A stretch of 64,000 nucleotides of DNA from Parasegetibacter sp. NRK P23 (GCF_023721715.1 NZ_JAMDLG010000001.1:3077784-3141783), one strand, 5' to 3'; positions 17,799 through 28,037 are shown, counted from the first letter of the stretch. Notes: generated by a model not told the origin, from the sequence alone. Numbers and translations are program-made.

Positions 17799-18308
17799 AT
17801 GCAGGCCGCGCTGTACGAAAGGTTTGCGCCCAAAATGTACGGAGTATGCCTCCGTTACACCAGCGACCAGGAGGAAGCGCAGGACATTTTGCAGGAAGGC
17901 TTTATCAAAGTGTTCAGAAACCTGGAGAAATTCAGGCAGGAAGGTTCTTTTGAAGGTTGGATCAGGCGCATCGTGATCAATACCGCGATCGAGCATTTCA
18001 GGAGAAGAAAGCACCTCCAGCCCGTTACGGAAAAAGAAGAAGCGGCCATTGAAGCCACGGAGGAGAGCGCACTTGACAGGCTTGCAGAGAAAGACATCAT
18101 CGCACTGGTAAGACAGCTGTCTCCCGGATACAGGGCCGTTTTTAACCTCTATGTCATTGAAGGTTACGGCCATAAAGAGATCGCGGAGATGCTGGGCATC
18201 AGCGAAGGAACAAGTAAATCACAACTTGCACGCGCTAAAGCTGTATTGCAGCGACTGGTGCAAACCTATTTATCCGAAAGAAGAACAACCCTAAAATCCG
18301 GATCATGA
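17799..18308 (+). CDS. ECF sigma factor, true start unclear
   Basis: An extracytoplasmic-function sigma factor. Region 2 runs from the start to about residue 75 (ALYERFAPKMYGVCLRYTSDQEEAQDILQEGF...) and region 4 covers about 105-160 with the helix-turn-helix GYGHKEIAEMLGISEGTSKSQL. The ATG at 17799 gives 169 residues but cuts the first region-2 helix. The same frame is open upstream to 17721 and encodes EEYDLIRGCLEGDRK, the expected N-terminus, yet contains no ATG, GTG or TTG. The stop codon overlaps the next gene's ATG (ATGA), which probably encodes its membrane partner. Confidence 0.9.
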   Translation: MQAALYERFAPKMYGVCLRYTSDQEEAQDILQEGFIKVFRNLEKFRQEGSFEGWIRRIVINTAIEHFRRRKHLQPVTEKEEAAIEATEESALDRLAEKDIIALVRQLSPGYRAVFNLYVIEGYGHKEIAEMLGISEGTSKSQLARAKAVLQRLVQTYLSERRTTLKSGS

Positions 18309-19039
18309 TACGGGAAGAAACCAGGAAAAAAATATTCGATTATGAAGCGCCCCCGCCTCCCGGAGCATGGGCGAACATCGCCGCTTCGTTGGGTGAAAAA
18401 ACACCACCGAAGACGGTGAAAATCCCGGTTTGGGTAAAATATGCCGCATCCGTTCTTATCCTCGCTACCACGGCATTACTCTGGTGGGCAACCTCGGAAA
18501 ATGCTGCTGAAACCAGCGTAGCCTCCAATAATAACAGTACAATTCCTGACAACAGCGGCGTTACCATACCAGCTCCCGCCATGGAGGACGAAACACCATA
18601 TACTTCCGGCAGCCCATCGTTCAGGCGTTCAAACATCTATACCCAACCTTCAAATGACCGGGCAGTAGCGGAACATACGCCTGCTCCAGTTTATGTTGCG
18701 CAAACCGCAAACTTACGTTCCGGAGACTTTGGTCCGGGCCAGATGGCACAGACGCTTGACAAGCGGCTTTACAGGGAAGATGGTACCGACCTTGTGAATG
18801 AGAACTACATTTACCTGACCACCAGCGATGGTAACCAGGTCCGCGTATCCCGGAAAATAGCCGCGGCGGTCCTCGCCGATATGGGCATCACGGAAAGCGG
18901 CGCATCTTCTCTTGAAACCAATCAGCTTGCCCAGAAAATCCGTTCCTGGAAAGCGCAACTGGCGGAAAGTTCTTTCATTCCCTCCGCTTCAAATATGATG
19001 GACCTGCTTTCTCTGATAGAAGTACTCGATAAAAACTGA
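18305..19039 (+). CDS. Single-pass membrane protein, putative anti-sigma partner
   Basis: A 244-residue protein with a cytoplasmic N-terminus of about 40 residues (MIREETRKKIFDYEAPPPPGAW), one membrane helix at about 45-61 (VKYAASVLILATTALLWW), and a low-complexity periplasmic part. It overlaps the ECF sigma gene by four bases. That position and topology are typical of Bacteroidetes anti-sigma or sigma-associated proteins, but it has no zinc motif or FecR domain. The regulatory role is inference from context. Confidence 0.85.
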   Translation: MIREETRKKIFDYEAPPPPGAWANIAASLGEKTPPKTVKIPVWVKYAASVLILATTALLWWATSENAAETSVASNNNSTIPDNSGVTIPAPAMEDETPYTSGSPSFRRSNIYTQPSNDRAVAEHTPAPVYVAQTANLRSGDFGPGQMAQTLDKRLYREDGTDLVNENYIYLTTSDGNQVRVSRKIAAAVLADMGITESGASSLETNQLAQKIRSWKAQLAESSFIPSASNMMDLLSLIEVLDKN

Positions 19040-19059
19040 TTTATATTCGCCGAAAAAAC

Positions 19060-19491
19060 ATGGCCCGCATAAAAATTGAACTTCCCGCGAACTTTACTTT
19101 TTCTACTACCATTCCCGTCAGGATCACCGATGTGAACTATGGCGGCCATGTTGGGAACGATTCAATTCTCTCCATGCTACACGAAGCCCGGATGCGGTTT
19201 TTGAAGCACCTGGGCTATTCCGAACTTTCTTTGGAAGGCGTAAGTCTTATTATGGCCGATGTGGCCATTGAATTCAAAGCCGAACTTTTTTATGGCGAAG
19301 AAGTCATTGCTTCCGTAGCGGCCACTGAATTTTCAAAAGTGGGCTTTGAGCTTTATTATAAACTGGAAAAAGAAGTGGAAGGCGCACGCAAGCTGGTGGC
19401 AACGGCAAAAACGGGAATGATCTGCTTTAACTACGACACGCGTAAAGTTGCTGCTGTACCGGCTTTGGCAGCGGAAAAACTACAGGCCTAA
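19060..19491 (+). CDS. 4HBT-family acyl-CoA thioesterase
   Basis: A 143-residue hotdog-fold protein of the YbgC/FadM type that probably hydrolyses acyl-CoA esters. The catalytic segment is RITDVNYGGHVGNDSILSMLHEAR (near residues 22-45), with the aspartate replacing the usual DxD spacing as DVN and the conserved GHV-N. Substrate is unknown. It begins 20 bases after the previous stop codon and overlaps the end of aroE tail to tail by four bases. Confidence 0.9.
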   Translation: MARIKIELPANFTFSTTIPVRITDVNYGGHVGNDSILSMLHEARMRFLKHLGYSELSLEGVSLIMADVAIEFKAELFYGEEVIASVAATEFSKVGFELYYKLEKEVEGARKLVATAKTGMICFNYDTRKVAAVPALAAEKLQA

Positions 19492-20225
19492 CTGTTCCAT
19501 ATTTCCCAACCGGCTTCGGCCTGCAATTCCAACATATCGTGCCCGTTCTTTATCGTGGCACCACGCTCCCTCGCCTGCTTCAGAAAAAGTGTTTCAGCAG
19601 GGTTGTACACCAGGTCGTAGCAATAATGGGCGGAAGAAATATATTGATAAGGGATGGGAGGCGCATCCTCCACTTTAGGCGCCATCCCCAAAGGAGTGGT
19701 GTTGATCAGCAAAGTATGACTGCGCATAATCTCCTCCGTAAGTGCCGCATACCCTATAATGTTTTCATCCGGTCTTTCCTTGCGGCTCACGAATGAAAAA
19801 CCGATCCCTCTCTTCTTCAATACATAAGCCACGGCTTTGGATGATCCACCTGTTCCCAAAACAAGTGCACGGGTATGGTGCTGTTCCAGTAACGGCTCCC
19901 AGGATCTTTCAAACCCGATCACGTCTGTATTGTAGCCATACAGTTTACCATCTTGAAATCTGATGCAGTTACAAGCGCCGCAGGCACGCACCACTTCATC
20001 CTGTTCATCCAGGAATTGAATGACGCCTTCTTTATGAGGAATGGTGACATTGAGGCCGGCAAGGCCCGGATTGGCTTTCACTACCACAGGAAACTCCCTG
20101 ATATCGGCCAGCGGAAAGTTCACATAATAGGAACCCGCTAACCCGAGTGCTTCAAATTTCTTATTAAAATATGCCTGGGAAAAAGAATACCCCAGCGGAT
20201 AACCGATCAATCCGTAGAGCGGCAT
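19488..20225 (-). CDS. aroE: Shikimate dehydrogenase
   Basis: NADPH-dependent reduction of 3-dehydroshikimate to shikimate in aromatic amino-acid synthesis. The 245-residue product has the substrate lysine and histidine in NVTIPHKE (about 59-66), the aspartate in GYNTDVIGF (about 97-105), the Rossmann loop LVLGTGGSSKAV (about 121-132), and NTTPLGM. The N-terminal serines sit in YPLGYSFSQAYF, a variant of the usual GxSLSP. It is somewhat short. Its ATG overlaps the comA stop codon by one base (TGATG). Confidence 0.94.
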   Translation of the reverse strand: MPLYGLIGYPLGYSFSQAYFNKKFEALGLAGSYYVNFPLADIREFPVVVKANPGLAGLNVTIPHKEGVIQFLDEQDEVVRACGACNCIRFQDGKLYGYNTDVIGFERSWEPLLEQHHTRALVLGTGGSSKAVAYVLKKRGIGFSFVSRKERPDENIIGYAALTEEIMRSHTLLINTTPLGMAPKVEDAPPIPYQYISSAHYCYDLVYNPAETLFLKQARERGATIKNGHDMLELQAEAGWEIWNS

Positions 20226-20995
20226 CAGTGAACGGCTTTGTCGAGGTAAAGGTGAAAAGTATCTCCCCGGAGCCCGATGCGCATCGCTTCCAGGGCGATC
20301 ATTTCGGTGGGGGCGATGTTACCGAGGTTCACATTACAGCCGATCAGTTCCAGGAAGTACAATTGTTGTGCTTTCTGCGGCGCTTCCCAGATAATTTTCT
20401 CTTCGGGAATCTGCGTGAGAATTTCCTGCACAAGTCCTTCCCTTACTTCACCTGAACCGCGGTAGATACCTACGTTCCCGGCTTCACGGGCTTCAGCGAT
20501 CACATAAGATGCGCCCGCTTCCAGTTCGGCGCGCATCAATTCGATCCATTTGTAAGGAGGGATAATATGGGCCGCATCTTTACTGCCTACTTCACTCAGT
20601 ACAGTAAAATGCTTGGTGAGTTTTTCGATGTATCCGCATTTTTCCGCATGCGGAATGGTGATGGAGCCGTCGCTTACCTCCACATGTTCAATACCATAAT
20701 CTTTGCAAACGGCGATATAATCCTCAAACTGATTGCGTACCAGGAAAGCTTCGAATAACGTACCGCCGAAGTACACCGGGATGCCATTCTTCTGGTACAC
20801 TTCAATCTTTTCGCGGAGATTAGGGGTAACAAAGGAAGTGCCGAAACCGAGCTTTACGATATCCGTATGGGGATGGGATATACTCATAAAATTCCTGGCC
20901 TCTTCTATACTAAGTCCTTTGTCCATTACCATTGTGATTCCATTCTGCCTTGGCTTCACCATGCGTTCAGGAATCTGGGTCAAATTAAAGTTCAT
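20225..20995 (-). CDS. comA: Phosphosulfolactate synthase
   Basis: A ComA-family TIM-barrel enzyme; characterised members add sulfite to phosphoenolpyruvate to give phosphosulfolactate. The 256-residue product has the family stretches KLGFGTSFV (about 46-54), YFGGTLFEAF (about 75-84), EVSDGSI (about 106-112), and a C-terminal WEAPQKAQQ/CNVNLGNI. It overlaps aroE by one base and follows a TPR gene, a grouping I recall in other Bacteroidetes. In this phylum the product may feed sulfonate or sulfonolipid synthesis; that is inference. A -7-like TATTTTTG lies at 21034-21041. Confidence 0.9.
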   Translation of the reverse strand: MNFNLTQIPERMVKPRQNGITMVMDKGLSIEEARNFMSISHPHTDIVKLGFGTSFVTPNLREKIEVYQKNGIPVYFGGTLFEAFLVRNQFEDYIAVCKDYGIEHVEVSDGSITIPHAEKCGYIEKLTKHFTVLSEVGSKDAAHIIPPYKWIELMRAELEAGASYVIAEAREAGNVGIYRGSGEVREGLVQEILTQIPEEKIIWEAPQKAQQLYFLELIGCNVNLGNIAPTEMIALEAMRIGLRGDTFHLYLDKAVH

Positions 20996-21033
20996 TGCTT
21001 GCTACTGGTTTCGTCAATCAAAGTAAAGCGCGG

Positions 21034-21041
21034 CAAAAATA
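21034..21041 (-). promoter_or_regulatory. Possible -7 element of comA-aroE
   Basis: TATTTTTG on the minus strand fits TAnnTTTG and lies 39 bases before the comA start. No TTTG is seen at the -33 position, so it is only a candidate. Confidence 0.3.
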
Positions 21042-21072
21042 AGAAGATAGGTTGATATTCCGTGGGTTACCC

Positions 21073-22503
21073 TCAGTGAAATCGGTTTCCCTTCCTGAAA
21101 CGCGCCACCACGTCCACTACCTGCTGGTGTTGCAACACCGTGGGATTGAGTTCCACGAGCTTTTTCAGCATTTTGGGGGTTTTATCCATGGCGGCCTCCA
21201 GGCAGAGCAGCGCTTCTTTGGTTTTTCCCAGCGCCAGCAATACGCCCACCTTCAGGAATTCAAACACGGGCTTGCCGCCGGTAGCTGTTATCGCGGCATT
21301 TACCTGTTCTTCCGCCTCATCGAGGTAACCGGCCCTGAACAGGCATTTCACCAGCAATTCCCATCCTGAAGCGGATCGGGGCCGGGCGCTTACCACCAGT
21401 GAAAAATACTGAATAGCATCTTTCACCTCGCCCAGTTCCATTTTGCATTCTCCCATAGCCAGGTTGTAATCGGGCACGTTGCGGTGCAGGCGGAGCGCGG
21501 TTTCCAGTTGTTTCGCCGCACGCTCCCACTGCAGTTCCTCCATGTAGGTGCAGGCTATTTTGAAATAGAGTTTGCTGTCGTCAGGACTAAGATGCACTGC
21601 TTTCCTGTAATGAATCCTGGCTTGCGCGAAATTGTGCAGGCGCTCATAGCAGAACCCTATCGCTTCGAAGATCACGTCTTCCGGACGGGCAAGTTCCACC
21701 ACTTTTTCCAGCATCTCGATCGCTTCCTTGTACTTCCGTAAACGGATGTACGCGTCGCCGATGTTGCGGTAGGCATAATCGAATTTCTCGTCGATGGCAA
21801 TAGCGTATTGGTAAGCGTCGATGGCTTTTTCGTAGAGTTTTAATCCCTGGAAAGCCGCGCCGAGGTTGAACCAGGCCAGTTCGTTGTAAGGAAACTCCTC
21901 GATGATCTTGTTGTGCAGTTTGATGCTTTCTTCGTTCCTGCCGGTAAAATCAGTCCAGAAACAAATTTTATAGAGGGCTTCTTCGCTATTAGGATCTTCT
22001 TCCAGTATCAGTTTCAGGCACTCAAACAATTTATCGAACTCCTCATAATCATCGTACACGTCGGCCAGTTCAAAAAGTAATTCAATGCGCTCTTCCCCTT
22101 CGAAAAGGTCAAGCGCCTCTAAAAGCAGGGCAGCGGCTTCTTCATGGCGCTCCATGGCCATAAAAGCGTCTGTTTTCAGGATGTACAGGTTGATATCGCC
22201 GCTATCCAGCAAAGATGCCGCGTCCAGCAGGTTCACCGCTTCCCGGTATTTTTTGGTAACAATGAGCAGGTCGGCTTTTTTGATGAGGAGACTGGCCGAG
22301 AAAGGGAATTGCAAAATCCCTGTTTCAGCGGCTTCAATGGCTTTGGGAATCTGTTCATGGTCATCGTAGAAGTCGATGATCCGTTCAAACGCATCTTCTT
22401 CCAGGAAGGAATGGCCCCTGCCCGCCTTCATATTCTCGTACTGCCTCACCAATTCCTCTATTTCTTCTCTGTCTTCCCTGAATGGATTCTCTCTCATATT
22501 CAA
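21073..22503 (-). CDS. Tetratricopeptide repeat protein
   Basis: A 476-residue soluble protein made almost entirely of TPR-like helical pairs from about residue 45 to 460, with repeated A-x-x-x-F/Y and P patterns (for example ELAWFNLGAAFQGLKLYEKAI, about 206-226). It has no signal peptide or enzyme motif, so a protein-protein scaffold is likely. It precedes comA by 77 bases on the same strand. The specific partner is unknown. Confidence 0.9.
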   Translation of the reverse strand: MNMRENPFREDREEIEELVRQYENMKAGRGHSFLEEDAFERIIDFYDDHEQIPKAIEAAETGILQFPFSASLLIKKADLLIVTKKYREAVNLLDAASLLDSGDINLYILKTDAFMAMERHEEAAALLLEALDLFEGEERIELLFELADVYDDYEEFDKLFECLKLILEEDPNSEEALYKICFWTDFTGRNEESIKLHNKIIEEFPYNELAWFNLGAAFQGLKLYEKAIDAYQYAIAIDEKFDYAYRNIGDAYIRLRKYKEAIEMLEKVVELARPEDVIFEAIGFCYERLHNFAQARIHYRKAVHLSPDDSKLYFKIACTYMEELQWERAAKQLETALRLHRNVPDYNLAMGECKMELGEVKDAIQYFSLVVSARPRSASGWELLVKCLFRAGYLDEAEEQVNAAITATGGKPVFEFLKVGVLLALGKTKEALLCLEAAMDKTPKMLKKLVELNPTVLQHQQVVDVVARFRKGNRFH

Positions 22504-22606
22504 TAGGTTAGTGTAATTTATGGGATTCTTTCATAAAAACCCAATATTTTTTGTAACAATCATGCAGCGTATTCGTTAAATAATATGTAAAAGATGTGAC
22601 GAACGG

Positions 22607-22639
22607 TTTGCGGGGATTGGATAATAAATTATACTTTTG
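22607..22639 (+). promoter_or_regulatory. Promoter giving a possibly leaderless mRNA
   Basis: TTTG (22607-22610), 21 bases, then TACTTTTG (22632-22639). With the usual distance of about 6-7 bases from the -7 element, transcription would start at or next to the ATG at 22645. This argues against the GTG at 22639 as start. Confidence 0.6.
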
Positions 22640-22644
22640 TGAAA

Positions 22645-23004
22645 ATGATAACAAAGAAGCACATTCAGGACTCAGGTAAGAAGCTGGCGATCGCCACCTT
22701 GTTTACCGCCGTTTCTGTTCTCGCATTTGCCAGCATGGGCGGTGGAGGCGGAAAGAAGAAGAATACTTCTTTGTTGCGCACCCCTACTTTCACACCGTTC
22801 CGTCCGGGAGCCAGCCCTTTTACGTTGAAATCCAACGCGAATTACAGAGGTGGCCAGATATTAACCACACAGCAGGATGGAAAGTTCGTGATGCACAATT
22901 CTGTGGTGACTTACAGGAATGGGAATACCGTTCATATTTTCCCGACGCAGCAAAAGGTGGTGCTGCAAAAGTTCAAAACGCCCACTCCCGCGCCACACCG
23001 TTAA
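22645..23004 (+). CDS. Small secreted protein, unknown function
   Basis: A 119-residue protein with an N-terminal signal (KKLAIATLFTAVSVLAFASMG, about residues 13-33), then a Gly-Gly-Gly-Lys-Lys segment, then a compact region with YRGGQILTTQQDGKFVMHN and TYRNGNTVHIFP. I recognise no family. I prefer the ATG at 22645 over the GTG at 22639 because the promoter's -7 element ends at 22639. The gene stands alone, facing the next gene tail to tail with 12 bases between stops. Confidence 0.75.
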   Translation: MITKKHIQDSGKKLAIATLFTAVSVLAFASMGGGGGKKKNTSLLRTPTFTPFRPGASPFTLKSNANYRGGQILTTQQDGKFVMHNSVVTYRNGNTVHIFPTQQKVVLQKFKTPTPAPHR

Positions 23005-23016
23005 TTATTTTCCTTT

Positions 23017-23679
23017 CTAATTTCTCAGTTTAATGCTTTCCTCATAAGAAAGTTCCCTGTAACCTGTTTTGGGTATATCGAACCTTGATACAGGCACCGG
23101 ATTAAAGCTTACAGCGCTTGCCGTGTATTTAATGGCGTACTTATCCATTTCCACTTCGTATTCCATGGGAAGCCCGGGTAATTCACGGAACTGGTAATCA
23201 TATTCCCTGTTCTCGGGAAGAATATCGGGCGTGTAATACACGGTTAGTGTGCGGCCATTCTGCAAGGAAGCTGTGGCCTTCACACAATTGTAACCAGCGA
23301 TCTGTTTGGTCTCTGTGGTGGTGGTGAATTTTATTCCTTCGTAACGTTTGTTCCTGTCTTTCCAGTTGTCCGCGGTCATGCGGATGAGTATCTTCTGCGC
23401 GCCCGTTTCTCTTAAACTTACTGCCTGACCCGTCTTCAGGTCATGAATAGTACTGAAGGTGGCCAATGTGCTTACCATATCCGTTCTGCTCAGTGCTCCT
23501 TTGATGTACACTTTGGTGGTGGCCCCGTCAAACGCGTCAGCGATTTTAGGTTCCGCCCCGGTAGATACCACAGAAGCGTGGTAGGTTACAGTCAGTTCAG
23601 ATACCTTTCGTTGTGCCGACAAACGAATACCGGCAAACAAGAATAAAGCCAGCAGGGTTATATGTAGCTGTTTTTTCAT
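23017..23679 (-). CDS. GLPGLI-like secreted protein
   Basis: A 220-residue exported protein with a clear signal peptide (MKKQLHITLLALFLFAGIRLSAQ). The part around residues 105-170 (NYKDRN..., QIAGYNCVKATASL, VYYTPDI, RELPGLPMEYEV) matches the pattern of the Bacteroidetes GLPGLI family, here with LPGLP in place of GLPGLI. Members are periplasmic or surface proteins of unknown role. No operon partner is seen. Confidence 0.85.
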   Translation of the reverse strand: MKKQLHITLLALFLFAGIRLSAQRKVSELTVTYHASVVSTGAEPKIADAFDGATTKVYIKGALSRTDMVSTLATFSTIHDLKTGQAVSLRETGAQKILIRMTADNWKDRNKRYEGIKFTTTTETKQIAGYNCVKATASLQNGRTLTVYYTPDILPENREYDYQFRELPGLPMEYEVEMDKYAIKYTASAVSFNPVPVSRFDIPKTGYRELSYEESIKLRN

Positions 23680-23862
23680 ATTGATAGCGCTTGGATAAAA
23701 GACGATTGAAGATAGGACTTAGTTGTATGATTTTGAATTTTGAATATTGGATTTTGCATGAGCGCAATTCGTGCCTGTTAGCAAATTAATCAATAGGAGC
23801 AAGAACGCATAGCGGTTCTTTTCATGTTGGGTTAAGCAGCAGAACGACTGAAACTTACGCAT

Positions 23863-23890
23863 AAAAAAAGCCGTTCCAAAATGGAACGGC
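23863..23890 (-). terminator. Terminator after yidC
   Basis: A perfect 9-base stem GCCGTTCCA/TGGAACGGC with a 3-base loop is followed on the minus strand by seven Ts. It starts 28 bases after the yidC stop codon. Confidence 0.92.
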
Positions 23891-23917
23891 AATAATTTAT
23901 CATTCAACATCCAAAAT

Positions 23918-25732
23918 TTATTTCTTCTTCGCTTCCTGCATCTTCTTCTGCGCATCCTGCATCTGGGAAAGCCTTTCCTGCCATTTGGACTGCTTTTTAG
24001 GCTTCTTCTTGTTCAGTTCTATCTTCTCGAGTACTTTCTTATGGTCGATGATGAAGTTCTGGATAATGAACTGTAATAACAGCGTAATCACGTTCGATAC
24101 CGTGTAATACCAGGTGAGGGCCGAAGGCAGGCTGTTGAATATCCCCAACATGATGATCGGGAAAATATACGGCATATACTTCAGCATCGGGTTGTTCTGG
24201 TCCGGCGACATGTTCATGCTGTACAACGAGATCAGCAAACTGGTGATCACGGCCAGTAAAGTGAACAGACTGATGTGGTCACCCAGTCCCCATACATGGA
24301 ACGGCAGTTTCGCGATCACGTCGTAAGCGGAAAGGTCATCGGCCCAAAGGAAACTTTGTCCGCGGAGCGCCACGTTCGAGTTAAAGAAACTGAACAACGC
24401 GAAGAAGATCGGAATCTGCAACAGGGCAGGGATACATCCGCCGAGCGGGTTCACGCCTGCTTCACGGAACAACTTCATCTGCTCCATGGCGAATCCTTGC
24501 TGGTCGTCGCCCATTTTCTTTTTCAACTCATCCAGTTCGGGACGAAGCGCTTTCATTTTGGCGCCGCTGAGGTAGCTGGAATAAGTGAGTGGGGAGATCA
24601 GGAGACGGATGATCACCGTCAGCAACAGGATCACGATACCATAACTGCTGATGAACGACTCGAACAGGTTGAACAGCGGAAGGATGATAAGCCTGTTGAT
24701 GTATTTCACGAAGGCGTAGAATCCCTGGCCGAGGTTCACGTTGTTTTCCAGCTCCAGTTTATACTTTTTGAGCGTATGGAAATCGTTGGGACCGTAGTAA
24801 AACTTCAGTGGTACATTGGCCACGGCACCGGCCGGCACCTGCATCCGCAGGTTGGTGGTGGCGTTAGCGATGGTGCGCAGGGAATCTTCTGGTACAATCC
24901 AGTTCAGTTCCCCACCGGAGAAGTTCGTTCCGTTGGAAATGAGGATCTGGCTGAAGAACTGTTGCTTCACGCTTACCCATTTCACATCTTTCTCAAACTT
25001 ATAATTGTTGCGGGAAATCACATTATAGTAATCGAAATCACCTCCTTCAAAGAAGGTCACCTGTGATTGTTGCTTTTCGTACTTAATGTCCTTCTCCTGC
25101 TGTACGGCTTTAGTTTGCCAGAGCAGGTTGAGGGCCTGCTGCGTCAGCAACTGATCGGCGCCCTGCAGTTGCAGGTTCCAGTCGATCATATAATCGTCAG
25201 GACGAAGGGTATACTGGTGGATGATGGATTTCCCCGGGGCCACATCCAGTTTATAACTGATGGTCTGGCTGCCGTCCTGGTTCTTCGAAACGGCGGGGGC
25301 GCCGAACACGAGATCAGCGGTTTGCGCCGAGCGGTTGTTTTCCGCGTTAATCGTATAAGAGACGCGATCGAATCCGTTCCCTTCCACCAGTTTTACCGGC
25401 GTACTATCGGTGGCGTTGTATTTTTTCAGTTCCACCATGGCGGGCTGACCACCTTTATTGGAGAAAGTCACCTTCAACAGTTCGTTCTCAAGCACGGTCA
25501 GCGCTTCAGCCACCTGCACTGCGGGAGCGGCGGAATCTGCAACAGCCAGGGAATCCACTACATTTTTTGTAGTGTCGATCACTGGTTTAGGCGCATTGGC
25601 TTTTGCAATAGAATCAACACGGGCTTTTTCCTTTTCAGCTTCCAGTTGTCCCTGGCGGTTGTAAAAGAAATATCCGAAAAACAAAACGGCCAGCAGTACG
25701 AAACCGATCACCGTATTTCTATCCATTCCCAT
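23918..25732 (-). CDS. yidC: Membrane protein insertase YidC
   Basis: Inserts and folds inner-membrane proteins, alone or with SecYEG. The 604-residue product has an N-terminal membrane helix (about 6-24), a long periplasmic beta domain (about 60-345), then the conserved 60KD_IMP core with five helices from about 350 to 560, including the arginine region SPLTYSSYLSGAKM and GCIPALLQIPIFFALF. The tail is lysine-rich, consistent with ribosome contact. It lies 42 bases after pyrG with a -7 element in the gap, and ends at a strong terminator. Confidence 0.97.
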   Translation of the reverse strand: MGMDRNTVIGFVLLAVLFFGYFFYNRQGQLEAEKEKARVDSIAKANAPKPVIDTTKNVVDSLAVADSAAPAVQVAEALTVLENELLKVTFSNKGGQPAMVELKKYNATDSTPVKLVEGNGFDRVSYTINAENNRSAQTADLVFGAPAVSKNQDGSQTISYKLDVAPGKSIIHQYTLRPDDYMIDWNLQLQGADQLLTQQALNLLWQTKAVQQEKDIKYEKQQSQVTFFEGGDFDYYNVISRNNYKFEKDVKWVSVKQQFFSQILISNGTNFSGGELNWIVPEDSLRTIANATTNLRMQVPAGAVANVPLKFYYGPNDFHTLKKYKLELENNVNLGQGFYAFVKYINRLIILPLFNLFESFISSYGIVILLLTVIIRLLISPLTYSSYLSGAKMKALRPELDELKKKMGDDQQGFAMEQMKLFREAGVNPLGGCIPALLQIPIFFALFSFFNSNVALRGQSFLWADDLSAYDVIAKLPFHVWGLGDHISLFTLLAVITSLLISLYSMNMSPDQNNPMLKYMPYIFPIIMLGIFNSLPSALTWYYTVSNVITLLLQFIIQNFIIDHKKVLEKIELNKKKPKKQSKWQERLSQMQDAQKKMQEAKKK

Positions 25733-25754
25733 TTAGTTCGAGTTTTTGAGGGGG

Positions 25755-25762
25755 CAAAGGTA
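25755..25762 (-). promoter_or_regulatory. -7 element upstream of yidC
   Basis: TACCTTTG followed by CCCCCTC on the minus strand, identical in core to the rpsJ and fusA promoters, lies 22 bases before the yidC start. The -33 position falls in the end of pyrG and matches poorly. Confidence 0.5.
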
Positions 25763-25774
25763 GGTTATTCAGGG

Positions 25775-27424
<1,650 letters not shown>

Positions 27425-27475
27425 TTATATAAACACTTAGTAAGCCGTATCTTATACTTTATGCTATTTTCCGGC

Positions 27476-27513
27476 AAAAAAAATCCCCGATACCAAATTG
27501 CTTTGCGTATCAG
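27476..27513 (-). promoter_or_regulatory. Candidate transcription attenuator in the pyrG leader
   Basis: On the minus strand CCTGATAC pairs with GTATCGGG (one G-U), the helix continues through CAAA/TTTG past a bulged G, and the loop is GCAA, a GNRA-type tetraloop. Eight Ts follow (27476-27483). The hairpin ends 67 bases before the pyrG start. No minus-strand gene lies nearer upstream than 28038, so it most plausibly regulates pyrG. The remainder of the 321-base gap 27410-27730 holds the tRNA promoter and a -7-like TAGATTTG at 27606-27613. Confidence 0.6.
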
Positions 27514-27605
27514 GATAAATGCGGTGAATAATATAAAGGAGTGATTTCTACCCAGCTTGCTGACCGAAGGATTGCAAAGAATGCATGAATTTCCCGGAGG
27601 TCGTG

Positions 27606-27613
27606 CAAATCTA
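27606..27613 (-). promoter_or_regulatory. Possible -7 element of pyrG
   Basis: TAGATTTG followed by CACGACC on the minus strand resembles the extended -7 motif of other promoters here. It would give a leader of about 190 bases containing the attenuator hairpin. No -33 match is visible. Confidence 0.35.
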
Positions 27614-27683
27614 CGGCAAATATTCCGGGCGGAAAAATTGGCGGGCGGGTTGAAAAAGAATTGCTTAGAAAATGAAAATATTT

Positions 27684-27714
27684 TTTGAGGGAATGAAATC
27701 AGACATTATTTTTG
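27684..27714 (+). promoter_or_regulatory. Promoter of tRNA-Gln
   Basis: TTTG (27684-27687), exactly 19 bases, then TATTTTTG (27707-27714) followed by CACTCC. It fits the Bacteroidetes consensus fully and ends 16 bases before the tRNA. Confidence 0.8.
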
Positions 27715-27730
27715 CACTCCATTTACGGAT

Positions 27731-27800
27731 TGCCCGATAGTATAATGGTAGTACGACAGATTTTGGTTCTGTTTGTCTTGGTTCGAATCCAGGTCGGGCA
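27731..27800 (+). tRNA. tRNA-Gln (anticodon UUG)
   Basis: A full cloverleaf can be drawn: 7-base acceptor stem TGCCCGA/TCGGGCA, a D-arm with GTAT/GTAC-type pairing, anticodon stem ACAGA/TCTGT with loop TTTTGGT (anticodon TTG at 27763-27765), and T-arm with TTCGAAT between CTTGG and CCAGG. CCA is not encoded. A promoter precedes it and a terminator follows, so it is a single-gene unit. Confidence 0.97.
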
Positions 27801-27807
27801 ACTTGGG

Positions 27808-27840
27808 AAAAAGCCCTGTCATAGCGACGGGGCTTTTTTT
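27808..27840 (+). terminator. Terminator after tRNA-Gln
   Basis: AAAAAGCCCTGTC pairs with GACGGGGCTTTTT (one G-U) around a short loop and runs into seven or more Ts. It begins 8 bases after the tRNA. Confidence 0.92.
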
Positions 27841-28037
27841 ATGACTGCATTAAGCGTTAACGCCCTATCAAATCACTTACCAGCAAAGAAGTTTCCAGTT
27901 GATGGACACCTGATATTAATAAACGCTCCCCTATTATACCAAGGTGAATTATTTCCAGGTACAGAACGATAGATTAAATACAGACATACATCAACTGGAA
28001 CCAGAGATGAATCAAGCTAAAACCTTCAGCACCCCTG

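Noticed and set aside
27712-27972. Plus-strand frame through tRNA-Gln
   Set aside because: It runs through the tRNA and its terminator, so it cannot be a gene.
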